Shown: positions 1 to 8,782 of the stretch, in pieces
Position numbering within the stretch: position 1 is the stretch's first letter
Layout: every line of letters starts with the position of its first letter
Source: Erwinia sp. ErVv1
Lineage (GTDB): Bacteria > Pseudomonadota > Gammaproteobacteria > Enterobacterales > Enterobacteriaceae
Length of the DNA: 64,000 nucleotides
Assembly: GCF_900068895.1 (NCBI RefSeq)
Contig: NZ_CDPK01000001.1
Span: 237,275-301,274, forward strand
Direction of reading: 5' to 3'
Notes under the pieces: model-generated
What the model was told of the DNA's origin: nothing
Seen by the model: the letters and a program-made list of their open reading frames with translations, nothing else
Database searches by the model: none
Translations under genes and position numbers: made by a program

Positions 1-970
1 GAAGGGTGTGAATGCGGTCAGCAGCGCCAGCGATGACATTATCCCTCTGATTGCGGAGGTGGATATCGTGACCACCGCAGTGGGCCCGCAGATCCTCGAA
101 CGTATCGCAGGCGGCATCGCCAAAGGGCTGATCGCGCGCAGCGACAGCGGCAATAGCCGTCCGTTAAATATCATTGCCTGTGAAAATATGGTGCGCGGCA
201 CCACCCAGCTTAAGGGGCACGTGCTCAAGGCGCTGCCGGAGCAGTATCACGCCTGGGTCGATGCCAGCGTTGGCTTTGTCGATTCTGCCGTGGACCGCAT
301 TGTGCCACCTTCCGAGGCGGGTACGGCTGACCCCCTTGAAGTCACCGTTGAGACATTCAGCGAGTGGATCGTCGATAAGACACAGTTTAAAGGCCCCCTT
401 CCGGCGATCCCCGGCATGGAGCTGACCGATAACCTGATGGCGTTTGTCGAGCGCAAGCTGTTTACGCTCAATACCGGACACGCTATTACCGCCTATCTCG
501 GCCAGCTGGCCGGACACCAGACCATCCGTGATGCCATTCTGGATGAGCACGTACGTAAGGTGGTTAAAGGGGCGATGGAGGAGAGCGGCGCGGTGCTGGT
601 GCGGCGCTATGGCTTTGATGCTGATAAACATGCGGCCTACATTCAAAAAATTCTTGGCCGTTTTGAAAACCCCTGGCTTAAGGATGATGTCGAACGCGTG
701 GGACGTCAGCCGCTGCGCAAGCTGAGTGCAGGCGACCGCCTGATCAAACCCACGCTGGGTACGCTGGAATATGGCCTGCCGCACGATAACCTGGTGACGG
801 GCATTGCCGCTGCAATGCATTATCGCAGCGACCAGGACCCCCAGGCGCTGGAGCTGACAACGATGCTGTCAACGCTGGGGGTGCAGGCTACTCTGGTGGA
901 GATTTCCGGGCTTGATGCCGACAGCGAAGTGGTCACCGCCGTAGTTAAAGCCTGGAACGCTATGGCATAA
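1..970 (+). CDS. mtlD: Mannitol-1-phosphate 5-dehydrogenase, 5' end outside window
   Basis: This enzyme oxidises mannitol-1-phosphate to fructose-6-phosphate with NAD+ in the cytoplasm, after uptake by the mannitol PTS. The reading frame is open from base 2. The missing part is the first ~60 residues, which carry the GxGxxGRGF nucleotide-binding start. The visible part follows E. coli MtlD closely, including [46 protein letters not shown] and [12 protein letters not shown], with the usual polyol dehydrogenase C-terminal helical domain. It is followed by a hairpin and mtlR, as in the enteric mtlADR operon. Identification is firm. Confidence 0.97.
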   Translation, partial: KGVNAVSSASDDIIPLIAEVDIVTTAVGPQILERIAGGIAKGLIARSDSGNSRPLNIIACENMVRGTTQLKGHVLKALPEQYHAWVDASVGFVDSAVDRIVPPSEAGTADPLEVTVETFSEWIVDKTQFKGPLPAIPGMELTDNLMAFVERKLFTLNTGHAITAYLGQLAGHQTIRDAILDEHVRKVVKGAMEESGAVLVRRYGFDADKHAAYIQKILGRFENPWLKDDVERVGRQPLRKLSAGDRLIKPTLGTLEYGLPHDNLVTGIAAAMHYRSDQDPQALELTTMLSTLGVQATLVEISGLDADSEVVTAVVKAWNAMA

Positions 971-1005
971 TGCCCGCACTTCCGATTTCAACGGATGAAC
1001 GGACA

Positions 1006-1027
1006 GGGTACGGCAAACGCCGTACCC
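1006..1027 (+). terminator. Intergenic hairpin between mtlD and mtlR
   Basis: Arms GGGTACGGC and GCCGTACCC form a perfect 9-bp stem with a 4-nt loop. There is no U-run, so it is more likely an mRNA-stabilising or attenuating hairpin than a full rho-independent terminator. Confidence 0.5.
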
Positions 1028-1061
1028 GTTAAGGCGGCACCCCGCAGGGTCAGAGATTGAT

Positions 1062-1598
1062 ATGCAGGCTCTTATGGAAAAACCACAGGCTTTTGAGAAT
1101 CGGGTGCTGGAACGCCTGAATGCAGGACGTTCGGTAAGAAGTTTTCTGATTGCAGCCGTTGAGCTGCTGGCCGAAGCCGTTAACCTGCTGGTGATTCAGG
1201 TTTTCCGCAAGGATGATTATGCGGTGAAATATGCGGTCGAGCCTCTGCTGCTGGGCAACGGGCCGCTGGGTGAACTGTCGGTGCGCCTGAAGCTGATTTA
1301 TGGCCTTGGCGTAATCAACCGCAGCGAGTACGAAGATGCAGAACTGCTGATGGCGCTGCGCGAGGCGCTTAACGACGATGGCACCGATTACCGCTTTACC
1401 GATGATGAGCTGCTGGGACCCTTTGGCGAGCTGCACTGCGTGACCGCTTTACCCCCCCGCCCCGATTTTTCCATCGCCGATCCGGAGATGGTCGCCATGC
1501 TCCGGCAGCGCTACCAGCAGGTCGTCCGTTCCACCCTGGTCCTGTCGCTGACCGAACTGATTTCCCGCATCAGCCTCAAGCAGGCTTTCAAAAAGTAG
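1062..1598 (+). CDS. mtlR: Mannitol operon repressor MtlR
   Basis: MtlR is the cytoplasmic repressor of mannitol PTS expression in enterics, an all-helical protein that does not resemble classical HTH repressors. The 178 residues match E. coli MtlR (AFENRVLERLNAG, NLLVIQVFRKDDYAVKYAVEPLL, VRLKLIYGLGVINRSEYEDAELLMALRE, LSLTELISRISLKQAF). The E. coli protein is 195 residues. The start here aligns with the internal MQATME segment, so the N-terminus is ~17 residues shorter. The Shine-Dalgarno sequence is weak. It lies 91 bp downstream of mtlD in the same direction. Confidence 0.95.
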   Translation: MQALMEKPQAFENRVLERLNAGRSVRSFLIAAVELLAEAVNLLVIQVFRKDDYAVKYAVEPLLLGNGPLGELSVRLKLIYGLGVINRSEYEDAELLMALREALNDDGTDYRFTDDELLGPFGELHCVTALPPRPDFSIADPEMVAMLRQRYQQVVRSTLVLSLTELISRISLKQAFKK

Positions 1599-1670
1599 CC
1601 GGCTGCTTTTCCCACTTCCTGCCGCTTTCGTGTATCCTTGCAGCAATGAATCACACTACGGTTAATGATA

Positions 1671-2033
1671 ATGAAAGAACACGTTCAGGAAGAGATAAAG
1701 GTCCTCAGCGATAAGCTGGACGCCCTTACGCATAAAGAGCCACTGCTGCTGGAATCCGGCGATGCAGAGAAGCTTGGCGAGTTACAGGAAGCCAAAGACA
1801 AGCTGATTGCTGAGATTGAGCGCCTGCGTGAAGTGCGCGATGAGAACCTGAGCAAAGAAGCGCAGAAGCTGAAGCAGCTGCCGTTCAGCCGGGCGATCAC
1901 TAAAAAAGAGCAGGCCAATATGGGCGCCCTGAAGAAAAGCGTGCGCGGTATTGTCGTGGTACACCCCATGACCGCGCTGGGCCGCGAAATGGGCCTGAAG
2001 GAAATGACCGGCTTCGCTAAAACGGCTTTTTAA
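1671..2033 (+). CDS. yibL: YibL family ribosome-associated protein
   Basis: This is a 120-residue cytoplasmic protein matching E. coli YibL, reported as ribosome-associated, of undefined role. The N-terminal half is an acidic/basic coiled coil (LSDKLDAL...[25 protein letters not shown]). The C-terminal half is strongly conserved ([39 protein letters not shown]). An ATG two codons upstream is possible, but the chosen start gives the family's MKE beginning. It follows mtlR as in E. coli. Confidence 0.93.
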   Translation: MKEHVQEEIKVLSDKLDALTHKEPLLLESGDAEKLGELQEAKDKLIAEIERLREVRDENLSKEAQKLKQLPFSRAITKKEQANMGALKKSVRGIVVVHPMTALGREMGLKEMTGFAKTAF

Positions 2034-2237
2034 TCCTTACCTCCCTGCTGCGGGTATAAGGCTCCCTTATCCCCGCACGCCAACACAGTGTCACCCTGTG
2101 TAATCATTATTGCTGATTTTATCACCAGGATCGTCAGACGTTTTTTTAATGGTGTAAACATAAATGAGTCTTTTTTTATATTATTTTTCATAAAAAATAA
2201 ATAGAGTTGAGGAGTTTATTTAAAGGATGAAAATAAA

Positions 2238-2903
2238 ATGCCTATTACAAACATTATAAAAGCTTACATATTCAGAAAAACAGATGCAGTTTATGAACTC
2301 GCACAAAAAGACGAAAAACACATCGACCTCGCTAAGAGGTTGCTCGAAAAAAAAATAAAGAACATTGTTAACAGACCCAGAATGTTTGATGTGAAAAAAT
2401 ATGGTGAAAATATTGAAAAATTAGCGAAATTATCTGGAATAACCAGATTATCGAATGTATCTAACCACCCTGTTGATTCAAATAAAGATAAATTAAATAT
2501 AAATCCGTTCGTTGCCTCTAATTCCACTAAGGAAAAAACCGATGAACATATGAAGATTACTGCATTTATGAATAGCGATGAATTTATATTCACAATGCTC
2601 AAAATGACCATTGACCATTGTAATAAGATACTAGATGAAACAACCGAAAATGCTAAATCGGATATGCGTAGTATTGTTACCAACCTGAGTGCGTTTTCAA
2701 TGACTGAAAGAAAGGAGATGGCTGAGGCTGCAACAGCACTTTCAAATAAAAAAATCACCAGCGAACGCTCTTTCATCACTTATGGTAACTCCGCCCTCCC
2801 CCCGCAGAATGAATCAGAAGAACGGAGAGTTCTGCAAGCCCATGTGAAAGAAGTAAAAGCATGGTGTGACTCCATGTTAGACCCTAAGACAGCTTCTAAA
2901 TAA
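2238..2903 (+). CDS. Hypothetical AT-rich orphan protein
   Basis: This 221-residue protein is not recognised. It starts at an ATG preceded by AAAGGATG, which serves as a ribosome-binding site. It is lysine- and asparagine-rich, predicted soluble and mostly helical, with no signal peptide or membrane segment. Base composition is much more AT-rich than the flanking yibL and sugar ABC genes, which suggests horizontal acquisition. The N-terminus (MPITNIIKAYIFRKTDAVYE) and the lone position resemble other effector-like ORFs in the window, but no hrp box or catalytic motif is visible upstream or inside. Any secreted-effector role is a guess. Confidence 0.6.
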   Translation: MPITNIIKAYIFRKTDAVYELAQKDEKHIDLAKRLLEKKIKNIVNRPRMFDVKKYGENIEKLAKLSGITRLSNVSNHPVDSNKDKLNINPFVASNSTKEKTDEHMKITAFMNSDEFIFTMLKMTIDHCNKILDETTENAKSDMRSIVTNLSAFSMTERKEMAEAATALSNKKITSERSFITYGNSALPPQNESEERRVLQAHVKEVKAWCDSMLDPKTASK

Positions 2904-2991
2904 ACGGAGAGAACAATTATCATAAATTTAATGCCCTCTCCCGGGGAGAATATTTTGGGAAATGTTATTACCCGAATCGCACAAAAAACGC

Positions 2992-4062
2992 TTATTTTTT
3001 CGCGTACTTAGCCTGCAGCGTGGCAAACCACGGCGCGACAAAATCGGATGACTCCCCCCAGCCCGGCAGGATTTTATTCAGGCTGGCGACGTTAACCGCA
3101 CCCGGCTGGCTGGCAAGCTGCGCCTGAGAAATGGCTGCCGCCTTAAACTGCCAGCTGGCCGGGGTCTTTTCCCCCCCGATTTTATTCGCCACCAGACGCA
3201 TATTGATCGCGCCGATAAGCTTGCTGTCCACCGCCACGGTCTGTTTCCACGGGCTGTTCTTCTGGTGCATCAGCTGCAAATCCTGATTGGATACGTCGAT
3301 GCTGTAGAGCTTGATCTCCGTGCGGCCATTCTCCTGCAGAGCCTTGTAGGCCCCCTGGGCAAAGGCATCCCAGGATCCCCAGATAGCATCGATCTTCCCT
3401 TTCGGGTATTTGGCCAGAATCGCCCCGATTTTATTGGCGGTGTCGCCCTGCACGTCAGAGGATACTGCGCCGATCGACTCCAGCTGGTGAATGCCCGGAT
3501 TGGCCTTCAGCACTTTCTCATACACCACCTGACGGCGATCCATCGCCGGGAAGCCCGCGACCCACAGCTTGACGATATTCGCCTTGCCGTTGGTGTCTTT
3601 GATCAGCTGATCGAGCGACAGCTGCGCCAGGGAAGCATCATCCTGCGCGGTGACGGTCACGCCCTCCACCGGCTGGTTAACCGGCGTATCGAACACGGAG
3701 ACTTTTATACCCGCATCGGCAATGCGCTTCACCAGCCCGGTCGAATAGGGGTCTTTGCCGTGAGAGAGGATAATGCCGTCATATTTCTGGCTGATCGCCT
3801 GATTAACGAAGTCCTGAAAACGCGCGTCATCACCGTTGCTCAAAAAGGTGCTGACCTTAAAACCCAGACTGCGGCCTTCCTGAATGGCACCGGCAACAAA
3901 CTGGGTGGTGTTGTCATCCGATCCCAGATTACGGATAACCGCAATGCGTACCGGGCCGGCGTGGTTGGCAATGGCGGCCGGAACGGCAGCGCCGGTCTCG
4001 GCAAAGGTCGGGGCGGTGGAGAGCAGGCTGATAGCAAGCAGTGCCAGTGGGAGCTTTTTCAT
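2992..4062 (-). CDS. Periplasmic sugar-binding protein (Peripla_BP_4 / TorT-like) of ABC importer
   Basis: This is the substrate-binding subunit of the adjacent ABC importer. The 356 residues begin with a typical Sec signal peptide (MKKLPLALLAISLLSTAPTFA, then mature protein). A type I periplasmic-binding fold follows: VRIAVIRNLGSDDNTTQF, then DGIILSHGKDP and the VSVFDTPVN strand typical of ribose/autoinducer-type receptors, and later KIDAIWGSWDAFAQGAYKALQENG. It is the last gene of a minus-strand operon, 96 bp after the permease. The ligand cannot be read from sequence, but a monosaccharide or polyol is most likely. Confidence 0.88.
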   Translation of the reverse strand: MKKLPLALLAISLLSTAPTFAETGAAVPAAIANHAGPVRIAVIRNLGSDDNTTQFVAGAIQEGRSLGFKVSTFLSNGDDARFQDFVNQAISQKYDGIILSHGKDPYSTGLVKRIADAGIKVSVFDTPVNQPVEGVTVTAQDDASLAQLSLDQLIKDTNGKANIVKLWVAGFPAMDRRQVVYEKVLKANPGIHQLESIGAVSSDVQGDTANKIGAILAKYPKGKIDAIWGSWDAFAQGAYKALQENGRTEIKLYSIDVSNQDLQLMHQKNSPWKQTVAVDSKLIGAINMRLVANKIGGEKTPASWQFKAAAISQAQLASQPGAVNVASLNKILPGWGESSDFVAPWFATLQAKYAKK

Positions 4063-4158
4063 TATTATTACTATCCTCTTAGACAGTCAGGGCGTCAGAG
4101 ACGCCGGATTCAGCACAGGTTCGGGCGCCTTTCGGCACCCGGGGAACATTAACGGTGA

Positions 4159-5154
4159 CTAACGCCGCTGGATATAGGTGATAGCCAGCGCGACGGCCAG
4201 TACCAGACCTTTGATAATATCCATGGCGTAATAGGGCACGGAGAGCATCACCAGCCCGTTTTGCAGCACGCCGAGGATCACCGCCCCCACCAGCGTGCCC
4301 AGCGCATTCGGCTTTCCGGAACCCGCCAGCGAGAATCCAATCCAGGCGGCGGCGACCGCGTCCATCAGATACCCACCACCGGCATTGACCTGCGATGAGC
4401 CGATGCGCGATGCCAGCAGAATGCCGCCCAGCCCCGCCAGCAGTGAGGCAATAACGTAGGCCAGCACGCGATAACGATTCGTACGAATACCCGACAGGCG
4501 CGCCGCCTCTGGATTACCGCCAATGGCATACATCCGACGGCCATGTTTGGTCAGCGACAGCCCAAGCTGGGCCACCAGGGTGACCACCAGCATAATAATG
4601 ACGATGGTCGGCACCTGGCCGAGCAGGGAGAAGTTGGCCGGGATGGTCCCTTCGGCCATATCGCCACTCGGCATTACCATATTTTCCGTAATGGAGCCGC
4701 CAAAGCTCCAGGTCATTGCCACCCCCTGCACAATAAACAGGCTGGCCAGCGTGGCTAACATGTCGGGAATTTTCAGCACAACGATCAGAAAGGCGTTAAA
4801 CAGCCCGACCAGGGTGCAGAGCAGCAGCGTAAGCGCTATTGCCTCGGCGCTGCCGTAGCCGTACCAGACGAACAGGGAGATAACCAGCGAGTTTGCCAGC
4901 GACGCGGTAGACCCCACGGAGAGGTCAAAGCCGCCGATGGTCAGCGAAACCGAGACGCCTACGGCGATCACCGTAACGATGGCGATTGAGCGCAGGATAT
5001 TAATGATGTTGGTCGGCTCCAGAAAACTGTCCGAGGCCAGGCCAAATGCGGCGATGAGCGCCACGCAGGTTAACAACATTCCCCACTTATAGAGAAATTC
5101 AAACAGCTGGTGACGCACGGGCGTCCGCTTCAGGGAAAGTTCATTGCTGCTCAC
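4159..5154 (-). CDS. Ribose-type ABC transporter permease (RbsC family)
   Basis: Inner-membrane permease of a carbohydrate uptake transporter (CUT2/RbsC family), 331 residues with about eight to ten hydrophobic helices. Family motifs are visible: GVSVSLTIGGFDLSVGSTASLAN in the first third and the EAARLSGI coupling region (GGNPEAARLSGI) that docks on the ATPase. It starts with GTG whose bases overlap the stop of the upstream ATPase gene (GTGA), indicating translational coupling. GGAGGA lies about 9 nt upstream. CUT2 permeases work as homodimers, so one permease gene is expected. Confidence 0.92.
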   Translation of the reverse strand: MSSNELSLKRTPVRHQLFEFLYKWGMLLTCVALIAAFGLASDSFLEPTNIINILRSIAIVTVIAVGVSVSLTIGGFDLSVGSTASLANSLVISLFVWYGYGSAEAIALTLLLCTLVGLFNAFLIVVLKIPDMLATLASLFIVQGVAMTWSFGGSITENMVMPSGDMAEGTIPANFSLLGQVPTIVIIMLVVTLVAQLGLSLTKHGRRMYAIGGNPEAARLSGIRTNRYRVLAYVIASLLAGLGGILLASRIGSSQVNAGGGYLMDAVAAAWIGFSLAGSGKPNALGTLVGAVILGVLQNGLVMLSVPYYAMDIIKGLVLAVALAITYIQRR

Positions 5155-6656
5155 GCAGGCGTTCCTCCGGTGGAATAAAGTAAAAGTGTTTCTTCATCAA
5201 CGTCCTGGGCAGCCATTTCAGCCACAATGCGTCCGTCCCAGAGGACGCAGATCCTGTCGCACAGGCCAACCAGCTCGGAGAATTCACCCGACGCGTAGAT
5301 GACCCCTTTCCCCTGCCGTGCCAGCCCGTCAATTAGCGTAAACAGGTCGGTTTTGGCTTTTATATCGACGCCCTTCGTCGGCTCATCGAGAATGAGGACG
5401 TCAGCGTTATTGCGCAGCCATTTGCCGATCGCGACCTTCTGCTGATTACCGCCCGACAGGCGCCTGAGCGTCTGCTGCGGCCCGGTGGTGCGCACCCCGA
5501 GCTTTTGAATAATCTCTTCTGCCCAGCGCCAGGCCTGACGGTGCCCGAACAGGCCCCAGCGGGAAAAGCTGTTATCGTCCGTAACGCTGAGGTTCATCGC
5601 GACCGATTCGTCGATAAAAATGCCCTCTTTCCGCCGCTCCTCGGGGATCAGCGCCATCCTGTTTTTCACCGCCGCATGAGGCGAGGTGGGTTTCCAGGGC
5701 CTTCCGTGCAGTTCGCCCCGCGTAATCCGGCTGCGACTGACACCAAACAGCGCCTTGCACAGCTCGGTTTTCCCCGCGCCGGCCAGCCCGGCAATGCCCA
5801 GGATTTCGCCTTTGCGCAGCGTCAGCGAAATATCGCGCAAAAGGTGCTCATCGTGCAGCCCCTGCACCGCCATCAGCGTCTCCCTGCCGAAGGGTGGGCG
5901 TCGGGGCGGATAGATGTCGTCCAGCTGATGGCCCAGCATCTTCTCAACGATCTGCTCGCCGCTAAGCTGCGCCATCGGGCCCGTTTCAACCAGCTGGCCG
6001 TCGCGCAGCACCGTCAGCCGATCGCAGATTTCCCGCAGCTCATGAATGCGGTGAGAGATAAAGACCACGCCGATCCCGCTGCTTTGCAGGCGGCGTACCA
6101 CGGCGAACAGCCGCTCGCTCTCATGCTGATCCAGCGGCGCAGTGGGTTCGTCCAGAATCAGAAAGCGACAGTGATGGGAGAGCGCGCGGGCCAGCAAAAT
6201 CTGCTGCTTTTCCGCCAGCGAACACTGATCGATGCGGCGACGCACGTCCAGTGAGACGTCCAGCTGTTGCAGCAGTGCCCTGGCCTGCTGGCGAATCTCG
6301 CCCCAGTGATAAACCTGTCCACCTTCGGCCAGCCTGTCGAGCATGATGTTTTCTGCCACGCTCAGGGTCGGTACGAGGGCGACATCAACCTCCTGCTGCA
6401 CCAGATGGATCCCCAGCTGTCGGGCATCGCGCGGTGTGCGGATGGATACCGGCTTACCATCAAGCAGGATCTCCCCGCTGTAATGATCGTACGCCCCGGA
6501 TAATACGGCCATCAGCGTCGATTTCCCCGCACCATTAGCGCCGGTCAGGGCATGAACCGAATGACCTTCAAGGCTGAAATCAACGCCGTTGAGTGCGGAA
6601 AAACCGCCAAAGGCAATGGCTACCTGACGCATTTCTAAGCGATTTACCCCGTTCAT
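5151..6656 (-). CDS. Sugar ABC transporter ATP-binding protein (duplicated ATPase, RbsA/MglA type)
   Basis: This energises the sugar importer. The 501 residues contain two nucleotide-binding domains in tandem, the hallmark of RbsA/MglA-like proteins. The first has Walker A GANGAGKST, Q-loop LVQQEVD, a signature region SLAEKQQILLARAL and Walker B LILDEPTAPLD. The second has the degenerate Walker A GLAGAGKTEL, signature LSGGNQQKVAIGKWL and Walker B ILDEPTKGVD. The start MNGVNRLEMRQ was chosen because homologues begin a few residues before the first strand, although the frame stays open upstream. It is the first gene of the minus-strand operon. Confidence 0.92.
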   Translation of the reverse strand: MNGVNRLEMRQVAIAFGGFSALNGVDFSLEGHSVHALTGANGAGKSTLMAVLSGAYDHYSGEILLDGKPVSIRTPRDARQLGIHLVQQEVDVALVPTLSVAENIMLDRLAEGGQVYHWGEIRQQARALLQQLDVSLDVRRRIDQCSLAEKQQILLARALSHHCRFLILDEPTAPLDQHESERLFAVVRRLQSSGIGVVFISHRIHELREICDRLTVLRDGQLVETGPMAQLSGEQIVEKMLGHQLDDIYPPRRPPFGRETLMAVQGLHDEHLLRDISLTLRKGEILGIAGLAGAGKTELCKALFGVSRSRITRGELHGRPWKPTSPHAAVKNRMALIPEERRKEGIFIDESVAMNLSVTDDNSFSRWGLFGHRQAWRWAEEIIQKLGVRTTGPQQTLRRLSGGNQQKVAIGKWLRNNADVLILDEPTKGVDIKAKTDLFTLIDGLARQGKGVIYASGEFSELVGLCDRICVLWDGRIVAEMAAQDVDEETLLLYSTGGTPA

Positions 6657-6892
6657 AAGCGAAATTCTCTGGCGAATACAAAAACGTCTGGCCGCATTTT
6701 TTAATGGTTTGTCACGGCTGACAACGAACGAAAGCGCATAAGCTAACACAAAATGATATTAGCCATCCAGACATCTGGACACTTAAGCGGTTAACGCCGG
6801 ATTGCGGGGGATAATCAGCATAAACGGGGGGAAGAAGCCGATCGGGCAGGATTACACGCGATTTTACGCAGATGATGGCCGGAGACAGACGT

Positions 6893-6923
6893 AAAAAAAC
6901 CGGCGAAGCCCTCTCGCCGGTTT
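6893..6923 (-). terminator. Rho-independent terminator of sodA
   Basis: Read on the minus strand, AAACCGGCGA and TCGCCGGTTT form a 10-bp stem with a 7-nt loop, followed by a run of seven T. It lies 27 bp past the sodA stop codon. Confidence 0.85.
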
Positions 6924-6949
6924 GTCTTCACGCATCAGCGTGGAGGGAT

Positions 6950-7567
6950 TTATTTTGCTGCGGAGAAACGGGCTGCCGCTTCGTCCCAGTTAACCACTTC
7001 CCAGAACGCCTTAATGTAGTCAGGACGTTTGTTCTGGTACTTCAGGTAGTAGGCGTGTTCCCACACGTCCAGGCCAACAATCGGCGTACCGGAAGCGCCA
7101 GAGATAGCTTCACCCATCAGCGGGCTGTCCTGGTTAGCCGTAGAGACGACGGCCAGTTTGTCACCCTTCTTAACCAGCCACGCCCAGCCTGAACCAAAAC
7201 GGGTTGCGGCCGCTTTCTCAAATTCAGCTTTGAATGCGTCCACGCTGCCGAAGTCTTTTTCGATAGCGGCTTTAAGGTCGCCACTCAGGGTGGTGCCGGT
7301 TTTCAGGCCCTTCCAGAAGAAGCTGTGGTTAGAGTGGCCGCCCGCGTTGTTGCGCAGTACGGTTTTCTTGTCCGCAGGAACCTGATCCAGTTTAGCGATC
7401 AGCTCATCTACCGGCAGGCTGGCAAATTCGGTGCCTTCCAGCGCGGCATTGGCGTTGTTGACATAGGTCTGGTGGTGTTTAGTGTGATGGATTTCCATCG
7501 TCTGCTTATCGAAATGTGGCTCTAACGCGTCATAGGCGTAAGGCAGGGATGGTAGTGAATAACTCAT
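6950..7567 (-). CDS. sodA: Manganese superoxide dismutase
   Basis: It converts superoxide to hydrogen peroxide and oxygen in the cytoplasm, using Mn. The 205-residue protein has the family start [19 protein letters not shown], metal ligands in [15 protein letters not shown] (His) and NHSFFWKGL (His), and the signature [18 protein letters not shown] (Asp and His). The start MSYSLPS was preferred over upstream in-frame ATGs because GGAG lies 9 nt before it and homologues begin there. It is monocistronic with its own terminator. No metal-regulator box was assigned. Confidence 0.97.
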   Translation of the reverse strand: MSYSLPSLPYAYDALEPHFDKQTMEIHHTKHHQTYVNNANAALEGTEFASLPVDELIAKLDQVPADKKTVLRNNAGGHSNHSFFWKGLKTGTTLSGDLKAAIEKDFGSVDAFKAEFEKAAATRFGSGWAWLVKKGDKLAVVSTANQDSPLMGEAISGASGTPIVGLDVWEHAYYLKYQNKRPDYIKAFWEVVNWDEAAARFSAAK

Positions 7568-7773
7568 GTTCATCATCTCCATAAAAGTTGGCGGTAGCTG
7601 TGTTGCTCCGCGTAAGCAGTCGGATCATTATAGTTAAATAAACGGTGGGTAAAAGGGTTATCAATGCCTTACTCTTACCGGGGTTTATTATTGAGGTGTT
7701 ACCGCACAGTTTCTCTACTTATCCCTGGCTTCTGCTACGCTAATGAAGAACTTTTATCGAAGGGAAGAGGCTT

Positions 7774-8484
7774 ATGGAGTACTACGGATTTATTCTGCTC
7801 AAATTTTTTATTGGCTTTGCCATCGTCATTACCCACCTGAATTTTTCCGGAAAAACTCAGCTTTCACAAATGACGCCCGTCGACTTTATCGGCAACTTTG
7901 TGCTGGGCGGCATTATTGGCGGCGTGATTTACAGCGACAGTATTCCTCTGTACCAGTATGTGGTGCTACTGCTGATCGGCGTGGCCTTTATCACCTCACT
8001 TAACGCCATCAGTAAGCACTTTTCGCTATTTCGCTCCATCACCATTGGCGACCCCATTCCGATCATCAAAAATGGCCAGTTCCTGATGGACAATATTCTC
8101 GCCCGACGGAACAAGATCGACATTCTGAGCGTCGCCTCGCAGATCCATACTCAGGGCATCCTCTCCTTTCAGGAAGTGCGCTACGCGCAGATTGAGCCGG
8201 GCGGCCAGGTCACGGTCATTGCCGAGGGTAGCCTGATGCCCTCGGTGATCGTCATGAAAAACGGCAAGGCGCGGCCCGGCGATCTGGCATTGATTGATAA
8301 AGACGAAGCCTGGCTACTGAAGGAAGTCGAGCGGTGTCAGCTGAAACGTGAGGATATCTTTCTCACCGAGTTCTGGGAGGGGAAGCTGATGTTCATTATG
8401 AATAACGGCGATATCGTCCGTCAGAGCGAAGAGGCCGAGCTGGGATCGGCGGGATTAAAAGTGGGCGAGCGGCAGGACCGGTAA
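7774..8484 (+). CDS. DUF421 / YetF-like inner membrane protein
   Basis: This 236-residue protein has three N-terminal transmembrane helices: residues ~4-24, ~40-55 with the motif MTPVDFIGNFVLGGIIGGVIYSD, and ~57-80. A cytoplasmic domain follows with the DUF421 signature GDPIPIIKNGQFLMDNILARRNKIDIL. YetF-type proteins have no settled biochemical role. GGAAGAGG sits 5 nt before the ATG. It is divergent from sodA and appears monocistronic. Confidence 0.88.
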   Translation: MEYYGFILLKFFIGFAIVITHLNFSGKTQLSQMTPVDFIGNFVLGGIIGGVIYSDSIPLYQYVVLLLIGVAFITSLNAISKHFSLFRSITIGDPIPIIKNGQFLMDNILARRNKIDILSVASQIHTQGILSFQEVRYAQIEPGGQVTVIAEGSLMPSVIVMKNGKARPGDLALIDKDEAWLLKEVERCQLKREDIFLTEFWEGKLMFIMNNGDIVRQSEEAELGSAGLKVGERQDR

Positions 8485-8523
8485 GGGGCCAGCAGGCGGT
8501 CAGTTTCTAACAACATAAGGCAG

Positions 8524-8727
8524 TCACTCACTCCAGTCTTCCAGTTTAAGGTCCGGTACCCGCACAAATTCACGCGTATTATTCGTTACCAGAATGGCGC
8601 CCACGGCTACGGCATGGCCGGCGATAGCGGTGTCGTTAGGACCGATCGGCGTGCCGGCTGCGGCCAGGATGGCTTTGATCTGCGTGGTAGCGTCTACTGC
8701 TGCACGATCCCAGGGAAGGAGATAAGA
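8524..8727 (-). pseudogene. VapC-type PIN-domain toxin, C-terminal remnant
   Basis: The minus strand encodes about 67 residues ending in an intact stop: AILAAAGTPIGPNDTAIAGH, then AVGAILVTNNTREFVRVPDL and LEDWSE. This is the conserved C-terminal half of VapC ribonuclease toxins, including the acidic residue of the GPNDTAIA motif and the TNNTREF motif. The frame closes at 8728-8730, and the N-terminal half with the first catalytic Asp, as well as any VapB antitoxin, is absent. It abuts the end of the microcin export gene, consistent with replacement or insertion that cut the toxin gene. Confidence 0.85.
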
Positions 8728-8782
8728 TCAACGTTAACATCAATATCAGCGTGATTATCTCCTGTAGCGCAATAGGTTCCTT

